Origin: an uncultured Gemmataceae bacterium
Lineage (GTDB): Bacteria; Planctomycetota; Planctomycetia; Gemmatales; Gemmataceae
DNA: 25,557 nucleotides
NCBI GenBank assembly: GCA_937922175.1
Contig: CAKZUU010000248.1
Location: 1 to 25,557, forward strand
Reading direction: 5' to 3'
Below, one piece after another: positions 8,470 to 16,656 of this stretch. The notes beneath the pieces are model-generated. The model worked only from the letters and a program-made list of their open reading frames with translations. It made no database searches and was not told where the DNA came from. The position numbers and the translations under genes were made by a program. The stretch's first letter is position 1, and every line of letters begins with the position of its first letter.

Positions 8470-9849
8470 TCAGGCGTTCAAACGTTGTTCCCAATAATTC
8501 AGCTGTCGGTCGACCTCCTCCGGCGCGGTGGAACCGCTGCTGCGAAAGGCAGCGAGAGCGTTTTTCACGCCGAGCACGCCGTACACCTTGCCACTAAATC
8601 CCGGGGCGAATTGATCGAATTCCTCAGGTCGAAGGTCGCGTAATCGACAGCGTCTCTGTTCACAGAGGCGAACGAGTCTCCCAACTGCTTCGTGTGCCGA
8701 CCGCATGGGCAACCCATGGAGTACCATCGCTTCCATCAGGGTGGTCGCATCGAGGAAGCCGTCTTCCAAGCGGGCTTCGATGACATCACGTCGGAAACGA
8801 GCACCCTCCACGATGGGAGCGGCCAAATCGAGCGATGCGGTGACACTGTCATGGGCCGCAAACAGCGCCAATTTGTCTTCCTGCAAATCACGGTTGTACG
8901 CCAGCGGCAGCCCCTTCACCAACACCAACAACTGCGACAGCGCGCCGACAGCCCGTCCCGCTCGTGCTCGGGTCAACTCCAACACGTCCGGGTTTTTCTT
9001 CTGCGGCATGATACTCGACCCGGTGCAGAAGGCGTCGGGCAAGTCGAGAAAGCCAAATTCCGTTGTCGACCAGATCACCCATTCTTCCGCCCAGCCGCTC
9101 AGGTGCAAGGCAATCATCGTCAGGGCGTAGACATAATCGAGGACGAAGTCGCGATCGCTGGAGACATCCAGGCTATTTCGGGCCAGAGAGCCGAAGCCGA
9201 GCAAAACTCGGACGCGGTCGCGATTGACCGGAATCGATGTTCCCGCGAGAGCGGCCGTCCCCAAGGGGAGAGTGTCGGCTCGTCGTTGAGCCGACGCGAT
9301 CCGCTCTCGATCTCGTTGGAACTTTTCGACGTAGGCCAGAAAATAGTGCGATGCGAGGACAGGCTGGGCTCGTTGGAGATGCGTGTAGCCGGGCAGGATC
9401 AGGTCATGATAACGGCGGGCGGCGCCCAAATACGCTTTCTGCAACGTGAGTAACAGGCGGTCGGTCTCGGCGGCAGCATCGCGAAGCCATAACTTCAGAT
9501 CGGTCACGACTTGATCGTTGCGGCTGCGTCCGGTGTGCAATTTCCGGCCCAGGTCGCCAAGCCGTTGGATCAAGGCCTGTTCAATATGGGTATGGATGTC
9601 CTCCTGCGCCGTCGAAAAGACGAATTGGCCAAGTCGAATCTCCTCCTCGATGGCTTCCAGGGCGGAGTGCAGTTGTTGCGCTTCCGCGGCTGTGATCAGG
9701 CCGATCTCCGCGAGCATGGCGGCATGAGCCTGACTGGCTTTGATGTCGTGGGAATACAACCGCCGGTCAAACGAGATCGATTCGGTAAACTCCTCCACCC
9801 GCCGGTCAGTGCTGGTCTCGAATCGCCCACCCCAGGTCTTTTGACTCAC
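8470..9849 (-). CDS. argH: argininosuccinate lyase
   Basis: The enzyme splits argininosuccinate into arginine and fumarate, the final step of arginine synthesis. At 459 residues it has the standard length of the fumarase/aspartase superfamily. Visible motifs are the N-terminal SQKTWGGRFETSTD, HTGRSRND at 105-112, GYTHLQRAQP at 154-163 with catalytic His157, and the superfamily signature GSSIMPQKKNPD at about 277-288 with the mobile catalytic serine. The start is a GTG at 9849 with GAGGG 8 bases upstream; the N-terminal sequence matches family starts exactly. hisG ends 46 bases upstream, so the two may be co-transcribed. I see no other arg genes in the window. Confidence 0.97.
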   Translation of the reverse strand: MSQKTWGGRFETSTDRRVEEFTESISFDRRLYSHDIKASQAHAAMLAEIGLITAAEAQQLHSALEAIEEEIRLGQFVFSTAQEDIHTHIEQALIQRLGDLGRKLHTGRSRNDQVVTDLKLWLRDAAAETDRLLLTLQKAYLGAARRYHDLILPGYTHLQRAQPVLASHYFLAYVEKFQRDRERIASAQRRADTLPLGTAALAGTSIPVNRDRVRVLLGFGSLARNSLDVSSDRDFVLDYVYALTMIALHLSGWAEEWVIWSTTEFGFLDLPDAFCTGSSIMPQKKNPDVLELTRARAGRAVGALSQLLVLVKGLPLAYNRDLQEDKLALFAAHDSVTASLDLAAPIVEGARFRRDVIEARLEDGFLDATTLMEAMVLHGLPMRSAHEAVGRLVRLCEQRRCRLRDLRPEEFDQFAPGFSGKVYGVLGVKNALAAFRSSGSTAPEEVDRQLNYWEQRLNA

Positions 9850-9895
9850 GCGTCGTCCCTCAATGAAGAAGCCGACGTTGGGACCGCCCCGTCGA

Positions 9896-10774
9896 TCAGT
9901 CGATGATCTTATTCAACGGATATTCAACGATCCCGCTCGCTCCTGCTTTCTTCAAACTGGGCACGATGTGACGGACAGTGTCTTCGTCCAAGACGGTGTT
10001 GACGGCTACCCAGTCTTCGTCGGACAAGGAGGCGATGGTAGGTTTCTTCAGGGCAGGCAGAATCGCGATCACGGCGGGGAGATCGACCCGACGAACGTTC
10101 ATCATCAAACCGACTTGCCCTTCCGCGGCCATCGCCCCGCGAAGCATCAAGATCAGATCATCCATTTTTTGCCGTTTCCACGGATCCTTCGCTGCCGACC
10201 GGTTGGCGATGAACCGCGTTGTGCTCTGCAACACCTCGGCGACAATGCGGAGATTGTTGGCGCGCAGGGAACTACCCGTCTCCGTGGCCTCAACGATCGC
10301 GTCGGCAAGCCGAGGTGGCTTTACTTCCGTCGCCCCCCAACTGAACTCGACCGTTGCCGTCACTCCCTGGGAGGAGAGCCAACGGCGGGTCAAGTTCACG
10401 ATTTCTGTGGCGATCCGCTTCCCCTCGAGGTCTTTCACTTCACGGATGGGAGAATCGTTGGGAACGGCCAGCACCCAGCGGACGGGGCGACGGCTTGCTT
10501 TGCTAAACACGAGCTCGGCAAGTTCCTCGACATCGGCTCCATTCTCTTGCACCCAGTCGTGCCCTGTCAGCCCACAATCGAACGAGCCGTCCTGAACATA
10601 CCGGGGCATTTCTTGCGCTCGGACCAGAGTGCACTCGATTTCGGGGTCGTCGATGCTCGGGTAATAACTGCGGGTCGTGAATGAAAGCTTGTAGCCGGCG
10701 GCGGCAAAGAGCCTTGCCGTCGCTTCTTGCAAACTCCCTGCGGGCAGCCCTAATTTCAAGATTCGAGAGGTCAT
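9896..10774 (-). CDS. hisG: ATP phosphoribosyltransferase, long (HisG-L) form
   Basis: HisG catalyses the committed step of histidine synthesis, joining ATP and PRPP to give phosphoribosyl-ATP. The 292-residue length indicates the long form with a C-terminal ACT-like regulatory domain, seen here from about residue 215 (VGLMMNVRRVDLPAVIAILPALKKPT to the end). That form is usually hexameric, histidine-inhibited and independent of HisZ. The catalytic part shows a family-like N-terminus, LGLPAGSLQEAT, then DCGLTGHDWVQENG near 66-79. The PRPP-binding region is ADAIVEATETGSSLRANNL near 157-175. The ATG at 10774 overlaps the hisI stop by 4 bases, which implies translational coupling with hisI. Confidence 0.96.
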   Translation of the reverse strand: MTSRILKLGLPAGSLQEATARLFAAAGYKLSFTTRSYYPSIDDPEIECTLVRAQEMPRYVQDGSFDCGLTGHDWVQENGADVEELAELVFSKASRRPVRWVLAVPNDSPIREVKDLEGKRIATEIVNLTRRWLSSQGVTATVEFSWGATEVKPPRLADAIVEATETGSSLRANNLRIVAEVLQSTTRFIANRSAAKDPWKRQKMDDLILMLRGAMAAEGQVGLMMNVRRVDLPAVIAILPALKKPTIASLSDEDWVAVNTVLDEDTVRHIVPSLKKAGASGIVEYPLNKIID

Positions 10775-11142
10775 CGCCGATAGACATCCTTCGGATCAAA
10801 AACTCGCTTGCCGACCTCGCGCCAACTCCCTTCTTCGAGACGACGGAAGAAGCAACTCGGATATCCCTCGTGGCAGGCAGCGCCCCCAATTTGCCGCACG
10901 CGCAAGAGAATCGTGTCTCCGTCACAATCGACCAGGATCTGCCGCACTTCCTGAACGTTCCCGCTTTCTTCGCCTTTGCGCCACAATCGACCTCGGCTAC
11001 GAGACCAATACACGGCGCGACCTGTACGAACCGTCTCCTCGAACGCCTCTCGGTTCATCCAAGCCAGCATCAGCACCTGGCCCGTTTCGTCGTCTTGGGC
11101 AATGACCGGCACCAGACCGCCCGCTTTATCAAATTCGATCAT
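10771..11142 (-). CDS. hisI: phosphoribosyl-AMP cyclohydrolase
   Basis: This metalloenzyme opens the adenine ring of phosphoribosyl-AMP in the third step of histidine synthesis. The 123-residue protein is the monofunctional form; no HisE pyrophosphohydrolase domain is fused. Motifs are MLAWMN near 25-30, YWSRSRGRLWRKGE near 45-58, the metal-binding DCDGD at 72-76, and GAACHEGYPSCFF near 87-99. Cys73, Cys90 and Cys97 form the expected zinc-site set. ATG at 11142; its stop overlaps the hisG start by 4 bases, and apt ends 36 bases upstream. The rest of the his pathway is not in the window. Confidence 0.96.
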   Translation of the reverse strand: MIEFDKAGGLVPVIAQDDETGQVLMLAWMNREAFEETVRTGRAVYWSRSRGRLWRKGEESGNVQEVRQILVDCDGDTILLRVRQIGGAACHEGYPSCFFRRLEEGSWREVGKRVFDPKDVYRR

Positions 11143-11178
11143 GTTCGGTTCACGGATTCCCTGAACTCAAGCCGGGCA

Positions 11179-11694
11179 TCAACGAAATTGCAACAGGCTG
11201 AACACGTCTCGCGGTCGGAGCTTATCTCGGCCGTTGAGAAAACTCAACTCGACCAGAAAACCGCAACTCACGACCGTTCCCCCTGCCTGTTCGACCAACT
11301 GCGCTCCGGCCAGCATCGTGCCGCCCGTCGCCAGCACGTCATCGATGAGGAGTACACGGGCGCCCCGCGGGACACCGTCCGTGTGCATCTGTAATTCGGC
11401 TTCCCCGTACTCCAAATCGTATTTCAAACTGTACGTCCGGTAGGGCAACTTCCCGGGTTTGCGTAGCGGCACCAAGGGTTTTCGCAATTGCAGAGCTAAT
11501 GGTGCTGCAAACAAGAACCCCCGAGCTTCCGCAGCGGCGATGGCGTCCATCGACATGGCCTGATAATGTTCGGTGAACTGGCGGATCGCCTCGGCGAAGG
11601 CCGAGGGATCGGCAAGTAACGGTGTAATGTCCTTGAACATAATTCCGGGTTTGGGGAAGTCCGGTATGTCTCGGATAAACTTCGACAATTCCAC
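11179..11694 (-). CDS. apt: adenine phosphoribosyltransferase
   Basis: Apt salvages adenine by joining it to PRPP to give AMP. The 171-residue length is typical. The N-terminal IRDIPDFPKPGIMFKDITPLL is diagnostic for Apt, EARGFLFAAPLA at about 56-67 follows, and the PRPP-binding motif VLLIDDVLATGGT lies near 114-126. The start is a GTG at 11694 with GAGG 8 bases upstream. It is the first gene of the minus-strand run, followed by hisI after 36 bases. An association of purine salvage with histidine synthesis makes sense because both draw on PRPP and adenine nucleotides, but co-transcription is inferred from spacing only. It is divergent from a GNAT gene across 62 bases. Confidence 0.96.
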   Translation of the reverse strand: MELSKFIRDIPDFPKPGIMFKDITPLLADPSAFAEAIRQFTEHYQAMSMDAIAAAEARGFLFAAPLALQLRKPLVPLRKPGKLPYRTYSLKYDLEYGEAELQMHTDGVPRGARVLLIDDVLATGGTMLAGAQLVEQAGGTVVSCGFLVELSFLNGRDKLRPRDVFSLLQFR

Positions 11695-11756
11695 GGCGAC
11701 TACCTCGAGAAGACTTCAGGTCCATTAAGTTACGTTTTTTCTCCCATGAGGCAACA

Positions 11757-12224
11757 ATGTCACTCGTCGTCCGATTGGCTCGTGAGTCCGATCTCCTTAA
11801 CCTTCTCGACTTCAACCTTCGACTCGCTTGGGAGACGGAAGGCAAACAACTCGATCCCGACGTGGTCCGACGGGGAATCGGCCGATTGCTCGCCGACGTC
11901 ACGAAGGGCTTTTACCTTGTGGCGGAAATCGACGACGACGTTGCCGGACAGCTGATGCTGACCTACGAGTGGAGCGACTGGCGTGACGGGTGGATCTGGT
12001 GGTTGCAGAGCGTGTACGTCAAGGAAGCGTATCGACGCCGAGGGGTTTTTCGCGCCCTGTTGGCTCACGTCGTCAAGTTGGCGCACGAGCGAGAGAATGT
12101 CGTGGGGCTGCGCCTGTACGTTGAGCGACACAACACCGCGGCGCAGGCCGCGTACTGGCGCTGGGGGTTCGAGGAGATGCCGTTCCGCTTACTAAGCCGA
12201 GGGTTGGATCCACTCCCCGATTAG
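11757..12224 (+). CDS. GNAT-family N-acetyltransferase
   Basis: The 155-residue product is a single GNAT domain that should transfer an acetyl group from acetyl-CoA to an unknown acceptor. The acetyl-CoA-binding motif A is visible as VYVKEAYRRRGVFRALL near residues 86-102, preceded by the beta4 strand IWWLQSVYV. The C-terminal motif B region is GLRLYVERHNTAAQAAYWRWGF, where the NxxAxxxYxxxGF pattern is standard. ATG at 11757 has GAGG 6 bases upstream. It is divergent from apt, and its stop overlaps the stop of the opposite-strand HEAT protein by 4 bases. The substrate cannot be read from sequence or context. Confidence 0.88.
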   Translation: MSLVVRLARESDLLNLLDFNLRLAWETEGKQLDPDVVRRGIGRLLADVTKGFYLVAEIDDDVAGQLMLTYEWSDWRDGWIWWLQSVYVKEAYRRRGVFRALLAHVVKLAHERENVVGLRLYVERHNTAAQAAYWRWGFEEMPFRLLSRGLDPLPD

Positions 12225-12994
12225 TTGTCGGACATGGGCAGTTTCTTCTCCGCGCCGAGGGTGTCCAACGCCTTTTCCGCGGCTTGGCGCACTCGCTCTT
12301 CCTCGTCGTTCAAAAGTTTCTGCAAATGAGGGATGGCGATTTTCGAGTCGGGAGCCAATCGGCCCAAGGCGATGGCGGCTTCGGCACGCGCTCCGCCATG
12401 AGGGTCTTGCAACATCTCCACCAAAGCGGGAATCGCCTTCTTTGCCGGTTCGCCAATTCGACCCAACGCGATGGCGCACCGCTGCCGGACACTGCTCGCG
12501 AAGGAAAAAACCACCTCGCGGTTCTTCTCGTCGTCCAAGGCTTGCAGGAGCGCGTCCACCGCGGGGGCGGCTTTCTCCTTGAGCTGGATCAGTGCCATGG
12601 CGGCGTTCATTCGCACCTGAGGGTTTTCGTCTCTAAGCGCATTGGCCAAAGCGGGCACCGCCGCCTCGGCCGCTTCACCCATTTTCGATAGTGCCAGCGA
12701 CGCATTGATTCGCACGATCTCCGACCGGTCTTTGAGTGCCCGTCCCAGTGCCGGGGCGGCCTTCCGTGAGTCGGCACCCATCGCGCCCAAGCTGAACGCT
12801 GCCTCCCGCCGGACTTCCTCGTTCTCGTCGTTGAGCAGATACTCCCAGTGACTAACCGGACGGTCGTTGTGGAAGTTCTCCTGACGAATCGTTCCCAAAA
12901 CGAGGAAGCGAGTCGCCGGCACCGCCATGACGACTCCACCAATAATCAACGCGCAAAAGACGAACAGCGCCAGCAAGATTTGAGCACGTCGCAT
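12221..12994 (-). CDS. membrane-anchored HEAT-repeat protein
   Basis: The 257-residue product starts with MRRAQ and a hydrophobic segment at about 5-24, which is either an uncleaved anchor or a signal peptide. About five HEAT (PBS-lyase-type) repeats then fill residues 46-250. Each repeat follows the pattern VRxxAAxALGxxG...AxPxLxxxLxD. The clearest units begin near 60, 94, 127, 169 and 202. Such solenoids bind proteins, but the partner is unknown. The ATG at 12994 is preceded by GGAGG at 7 bases. An in-frame TTG at 13051 would add 19 residues and is less likely. The gene is alone on this strand and converges on the GNAT gene. It is not closely similar to the larger HEAT-like protein upstream in the window. 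Confidence 0.85.
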   Translation of the reverse strand: MRRAQILLALFVFCALIIGGVVMAVPATRFLVLGTIRQENFHNDRPVSHWEYLLNDENEEVRREAAFSLGAMGADSRKAAPALGRALKDRSEIVRINASLALSKMGEAAEAAVPALANALRDENPQVRMNAAMALIQLKEKAAPAVDALLQALDDEKNREVVFSFASSVRQRCAIALGRIGEPAKKAIPALVEMLQDPHGGARAEAAIALGRLAPDSKIAIPHLQKLLNDEEERVRQAAEKALDTLGAEKKLPMSDN

Positions 12995-13275
12995 TCCTGA
13001 ACCTCCCGGCATCCGACGACTTGATGAAACAACGACCCGCCTCAGGTGCAATTAGTCTACGGTCCGATTCCGTGCGAAACAATGAGAATCAAAGGGCTGC
13101 GTCCCGCGTCAGCGTTCGTCATCGAGCCGGAAAAACAGCGATTTCCCTCACGGCGGGGAACGGCGTATCGGAGGCGGACGTCCGTGGCGAAAGATTCTCT
13201 TGTCAATCTGACTGGGTATGCTTTAGCATGAATTGGTATTCAGATAGGTGGCAAGGTCCTGAGGAGGAGCCGACC

Positions 13276-13494
13276 ATGACTCGCACTTTATCCACGAAGG
13301 CCGATCCGGATTTCGCTCAACTCACGACCCTGGGTTGGTCCATCATCTCGTGTGTCGGACCTTATGTTACTGTCTGGCGTGATGGGGAAGAGTGCGTTTT
13401 GTTGTGGAAAGACGGTGTTTGGTTGCGGCTCGAGAATGGCCGAACTTCGGACTTCTCCCCGTATTCGACGGTGACCGAACCCTGGAGTGACTGA
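13276..13494 (+). CDS. hypothetical 72-residue protein
   Basis: I do not recognise this protein. It starts at an ATG preceded by a strong purine-rich site, GAGGAGGAG, about 6 bases upstream, which is the main evidence that it is real. The product has many beta-type residues, with segments GWSIISCVGPYVTVWRDGE and CVLLWKDGVWLRLENGR suggesting a small beta-sheet or barrel. There is no signal peptide or membrane segment. The same strand continues with an unrecognised membrane protein 81 bases downstream, so the two could share a transcript. A 281-base gap upstream separates it from the opposite-strand HEAT gene; I find no confident promoter there. Confidence 0.6.
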   Translation: MTRTLSTKADPDFAQLTTLGWSIISCVGPYVTVWRDGEECVLLWKDGVWLRLENGRTSDFSPYSTVTEPWSD

Positions 13495-13575
13495 CATCCC
13501 GACGGATACATTGCTCTCCCTTGACCGACCACCGGGAATCGACTAGGTTTGACCCGGCGGTCGAGGGGGCCCTTC

Positions 13576-14244
13576 ATGAATTGTATCGGCGTTACCGCTG
13601 TTGTTTTGGGCATGCTCGGTTTGGTCATCGTCATTGCCCTCGTCGGCCACTACATGGAGAAAAAACGGACCGAGGCTCTCGCCCGTGTCGCCGAGGAATT
13701 GGCGTTTGAGTTTCTCCCCAGAGGTGATGCGGGACTGAGTCAAAGGTTGGCCAGGTTTGAGTTGTTCAATCTGGGCCATTCCCGGGAAATGACCAACCTG
13801 ATGCGCGGCTCGACCCGCGACCTGGAAATTAGCATTTTCGATTACAAGTACGTTACCGGTAGTGGCAAGCATCAAAGGCATTGGAACTATTCGATTTTCG
13901 TGGCGTGCCGCCCGGGATGGGACTTCCCGCAATTTTCCGTTGCGGTGGAAAACCTCTTTCACAAGATTGGGAGCGTTTTCGGCGTTCAAGATATCGACTT
14001 CGAGAGCCACCCGGCTTTCTCCTCTCGGTATCTTCTTCGTGGCCCAGATGAGAACGCCATCCGACAATTGTTCCAACCGCCTGTCTTGGAGTGGTTTGAG
14101 CAACACCCAGGTCTGACGGTCGAGGGGCTCGCCGATGTTATCGTCTTGGCGAAAAGGCCAAGGTACGCCCCAAACAAGATCCGCGATCTGATGAGCGAAG
14201 GTTTCGACATGATCAAGACTCTCGACGCTGTTCAAGCCGCCTAA
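13576..14244 (+). CDS. hypothetical single-pass membrane protein
   Basis: The 222-residue product has one N-terminal membrane segment at about residues 4-26 (VTAVVLGMLGLVIVIALVG), followed by a basic HYMEKKR turn and a long soluble domain. The soluble part reads as an alpha/beta domain with segments LAFEFLPRGD, ISIFDYKYVTGSGKHQ, DIDFESHPAFSSRYLLRG and LTVEGLADVIVLAKRP. I have an impression of a widespread domain of unknown function in Planctomycetes but cannot name it. The ATG at 13576 has GAGGGGG 6 bases upstream; an in-frame TTG at 13549 is less likely. By the positive-inside pattern the bulk may be cytoplasmic. A 200-base gap with no clear element follows before thrC. Confidence 0.75.
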   Translation: MNCIGVTAVVLGMLGLVIVIALVGHYMEKKRTEALARVAEELAFEFLPRGDAGLSQRLARFELFNLGHSREMTNLMRGSTRDLEISIFDYKYVTGSGKHQRHWNYSIFVACRPGWDFPQFSVAVENLFHKIGSVFGVQDIDFESHPAFSSRYLLRGPDENAIRQLFQPPVLEWFEQHPGLTVEGLADVIVLAKRPRYAPNKIRDLMSEGFDMIKTLDAVQAA

Positions 14245-14444
14245 ACATTCTGCGGACATCGCGAGTCATCGAAGGAGTCTTCACGACGTTCCTTCCCGCA
14301 AGCGAAGGATCCCGGGGCGGTTTTGCTTCATCTTGGATTCGACCTCACCGACAAGTCGCTGGAGACGCGAATTGGAATCTCGTGATGCTCGCTAGCGTTC
14401 ACCCACGCCGTGTCGTAAACTGACGGCAAACCGAGACATTCAAT

Positions 14445-15851
14445 ATGGTCGCCATGGACGACGCGGTCTATCAACGTTGCATCGATCCAAACTGCGACGG
14501 CGTGCTCGACGTGAAGGACACGTCGTTCCGCTGTCCTCGTTGCGGCGATTTGATGGACGTTGCCTACGATTGGGACCGACTTCGTCCGCCGACCTCATGG
14601 AAGTTCGTCGAGCAAAAGTGGTCGCGGCGAACGGATCCCCTCTGCTATAGCGGGGTGTGGCGGTTTCGTGAACTTTTACCGTTCGCCCCGCCGGAGTGCG
14701 TCGTGACGATTGGTGAGGGGCAGACGATTCTTCAGTGTGCTGACGCCGTCGCCACCTACACCGGGATGAAGCCGGGCAGAGTCTTTTTGCAGTACGAGGG
14801 GATGAATCCCTCGGGCAGTTTCAAGGACAACGGGATGACGGCAGCGTTCACACATGCTCGGATCGTGGGGGCGAAACGGGCCGCTTGCGCCAGCACGGGC
14901 AACACGAGCGCCTCGTTGGCCGTCTATTGCTCCGCGACCGGAGCCATGCGCGCGATCATTTTCATTGGCAGCGGCAAAATCGCGTACGGCAAGTTGGCGC
15001 AGGCGCTGGATCACGGCGCGCTCACGATTCAGATTGCGGGGGATTTCGACGATGCGATGGCCCGGGTGCAGGAAGTCGCGGGGAAACTGGGCATTTACTT
15101 GGTGAACAGCATCAATCCATTTCGCCTCGAAGGGCAGAAGACCATTATGTACCGCATCTTGGAAGCTCTCGGCTGGGAGGTGCCGGATTGGGTTGTCGTC
15201 CCTGGTGGGAACCTCGGGAATGTCAGCAGCTTTGGAAAAGCGTTCGGCGAGCTTCATCATCTCGGCCTCATCAAGCGCGTGCCGCGACTGGCCGTGATCA
15301 ATGCCGCCGGCGCGAATACCTTTTTCCATTTGACGCAACGCCATGGTCTGAGGTGGGAGTCGGGCCGTTGGGATCGTGAGAAACTTTCGGCACATTACCG
15401 GGCCTTGGACGGAGAGAATGTCCGAGCGGCGACCATTGCCAGTGCCATCGAGATCAATCGTCCCGTCAACCTTCCCAAGGCACTCCGCGCTCTGGCGACG
15501 TGCGGCGGTTTGGCTCGTGAAGTGACCGATCAGGAAATTGTTGATGCCAAAGCGAAAGTGGGTTCCGGCGGACTCGGTTGCGAACCGGCGTCGGCGGCGG
15601 CTGTCGCGGGTTTGCGTCGGCTCCGCTTGGAGGGCGTCGTCGACTCGGACGAGCGGGTCGTTTGCGTTCTGACGGGTCATCAATTGAAAGATCCGAACGC
15701 GACCGTAGCCTATCACAGTTCCGACCCAAAGACGTTCGACGAGATGTTGGGCCGGCGAGGGGTGCGTCGGGCCAATTTTGCGAATCGGGCCGTCCAAGTC
15801 CGGAATGAACTCGCCGAGATCATCCAAGCGATTGAGGTCTACGCTCGATGA
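14445..15851 (+). CDS. thrC: threonine synthase
   Basis: This PLP fold-type II enzyme converts O-phosphohomoserine to threonine. The 468-residue protein carries a zinc-ribbon-like N-terminus with Cys12, Cys17, Cys30 and Cys33, as in many long threonine synthases. The PLP lysine is Lys127 in EGMNPSGSFKDNGM, ACASTGNTSASLAVYCSA follows near 146-163, and the PLP phosphate loop is VVPGGNLGNVSSFGKAF. The ribbon and the NPSGSFKDNGM motif separate it from cysteine synthase and threonine dehydratase. The ATG at 14445 lacks a clear Shine-Dalgarno; another ATG three codons on is possible. Its stop overlaps the dapB start (ATGA), linking the threonine branch to the lysine branch of the aspartate pathway. 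Confidence 0.94.
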   Translation: MVAMDDAVYQRCIDPNCDGVLDVKDTSFRCPRCGDLMDVAYDWDRLRPPTSWKFVEQKWSRRTDPLCYSGVWRFRELLPFAPPECVVTIGEGQTILQCADAVATYTGMKPGRVFLQYEGMNPSGSFKDNGMTAAFTHARIVGAKRAACASTGNTSASLAVYCSATGAMRAIIFIGSGKIAYGKLAQALDHGALTIQIAGDFDDAMARVQEVAGKLGIYLVNSINPFRLEGQKTIMYRILEALGWEVPDWVVVPGGNLGNVSSFGKAFGELHHLGLIKRVPRLAVINAAGANTFFHLTQRHGLRWESGRWDREKLSAHYRALDGENVRAATIASAIEINRPVNLPKALRALATCGGLAREVTDQEIVDAKAKVGSGGLGCEPASAAAVAGLRRLRLEGVVDSDERVVCVLTGHQLKDPNATVAYHSSDPKTFDEMLGRRGVRRANFANRAVQVRNELAEIIQAIEVYAR

Positions 15852-16642
15852 AAACGAACCTCGCAATCAACGGCGCTTGCGGCCGAATGGGACAACGGTT
15901 GATCGCCTTGGCTCGAGAGGACCATGAGTTTTCATTGTGTGCGGCGCTGGAGGCCCCGGGACATCCCGGTTTGGGGAAAGATGCGGGTGAGGTGGCCGGT
16001 GGAAGTCGGCTCGGTGTAGCGATCTCCTCGCAGCTGCCCCTCAGCACGCGCGTCGATGTGGTGGTCGATTTTTCGCAGCCCGAGGGCACTCTGAACATCC
16101 TCCGCGATTGCGTCATTCGTCGCTTGCCAATCGTCGTCGCCACCACCGGTCACTCGCCCGAGCAACGTGCCGAAATTGAGTCGGCGGCTCACGAGACCGC
16201 GGTTCTTGTGGCTCCGAACATGAGCCTGGTCGTCAATGTCCTGTTCAAACTGACGCAATGGGCAGCGGAGTTACTCAAGGGCCGCGATTACGACGTGGAG
16301 ATCATCGAACGGCACCATCGATTCAAGAAAGACGCTCCGAGCGGAACGGCCCTACATTTCGCCGAGATCATCCAAAAGATCCAAGGGCAGACCCGTCTCC
16401 GCCACGGTCGTGAAGGACTCATTGGGCAGCGTCCGGCCGGGGAAATCGGGATGCACGCGATTCGCGCTGGTGACAATGTGGGCGAGCACACGATTCTTTT
16501 CAGCACGTTGGGTGAGACGATGGAATTGGTTCACCGGGCCCACAGTCGAGATGCTTATGCTCGGGGGGCCTTGCAAGCCGCGAAGTATCTCGCGGGTCGG
16601 CCCCCGGGTCGGTACACCATGTTCGACGTCTTAGGACTGTAA
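15848..16642 (+). CDS. dapB: 4-hydroxy-tetrahydrodipicolinate reductase
   Basis: DapB reduces 4-hydroxy-tetrahydrodipicolinate with NAD(P)H, on the way to meso-DAP and lysine. The 264 residues are standard length. The nucleotide-binding loop is INGACGRMGQRL at 7-18, with pattern GxxGxxG. The VVATTGHSPEQ segment lies near 96-106 and APNMSLVVNV near 122-131. The catalytic and substrate-binding stretch ERHHRFKKDAPSGTAL at about 154-169 contains the His-His pair and lysine of the family. The start ATG at 15848 overlaps the thrC stop by 4 bases, so it is probably translationally coupled. lysA, its downstream partner, is on the opposite strand at 7078-8367. Confidence 0.96.
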   Translation: MKTNLAINGACGRMGQRLIALAREDHEFSLCAALEAPGHPGLGKDAGEVAGGSRLGVAISSQLPLSTRVDVVVDFSQPEGTLNILRDCVIRRLPIVVATTGHSPEQRAEIESAAHETAVLVAPNMSLVVNVLFKLTQWAAELLKGRDYDVEIIERHHRFKKDAPSGTALHFAEIIQKIQGQTRLRHGREGLIGQRPAGEIGMHAIRAGDNVGEHTILFSTLGETMELVHRAHSRDAYARGALQAAKYLAGRPPGRYTMFDVLGL

Positions 16643-16656
16643 GGGCGAGGGCCCTC

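Noticed and set aside
14245..14444. Possible terminator or riboswitch before thrC
   Set aside because: Short complementary pieces exist (GAAGGA/TCCTTC, CCTTC/GAAGG), but stems are 5-6 bp with no T tract and no recognisable riboswitch or leader peptide.
14676..15866. Long open frame of 396 codons on the minus strand
   Set aside because: It is the antisense of thrC, which has full family motifs on the plus strand. The antisense protein has no recognisable domain and results from GC-rich codon use.
16647..16656. 10-bp palindrome GAGGGCCCTC between the dapB and BBP7 stops
   Set aside because: It has no loop, so it cannot form a useful hairpin, and a single 10-bp palindrome in GC-rich DNA is weak evidence for a binding site.
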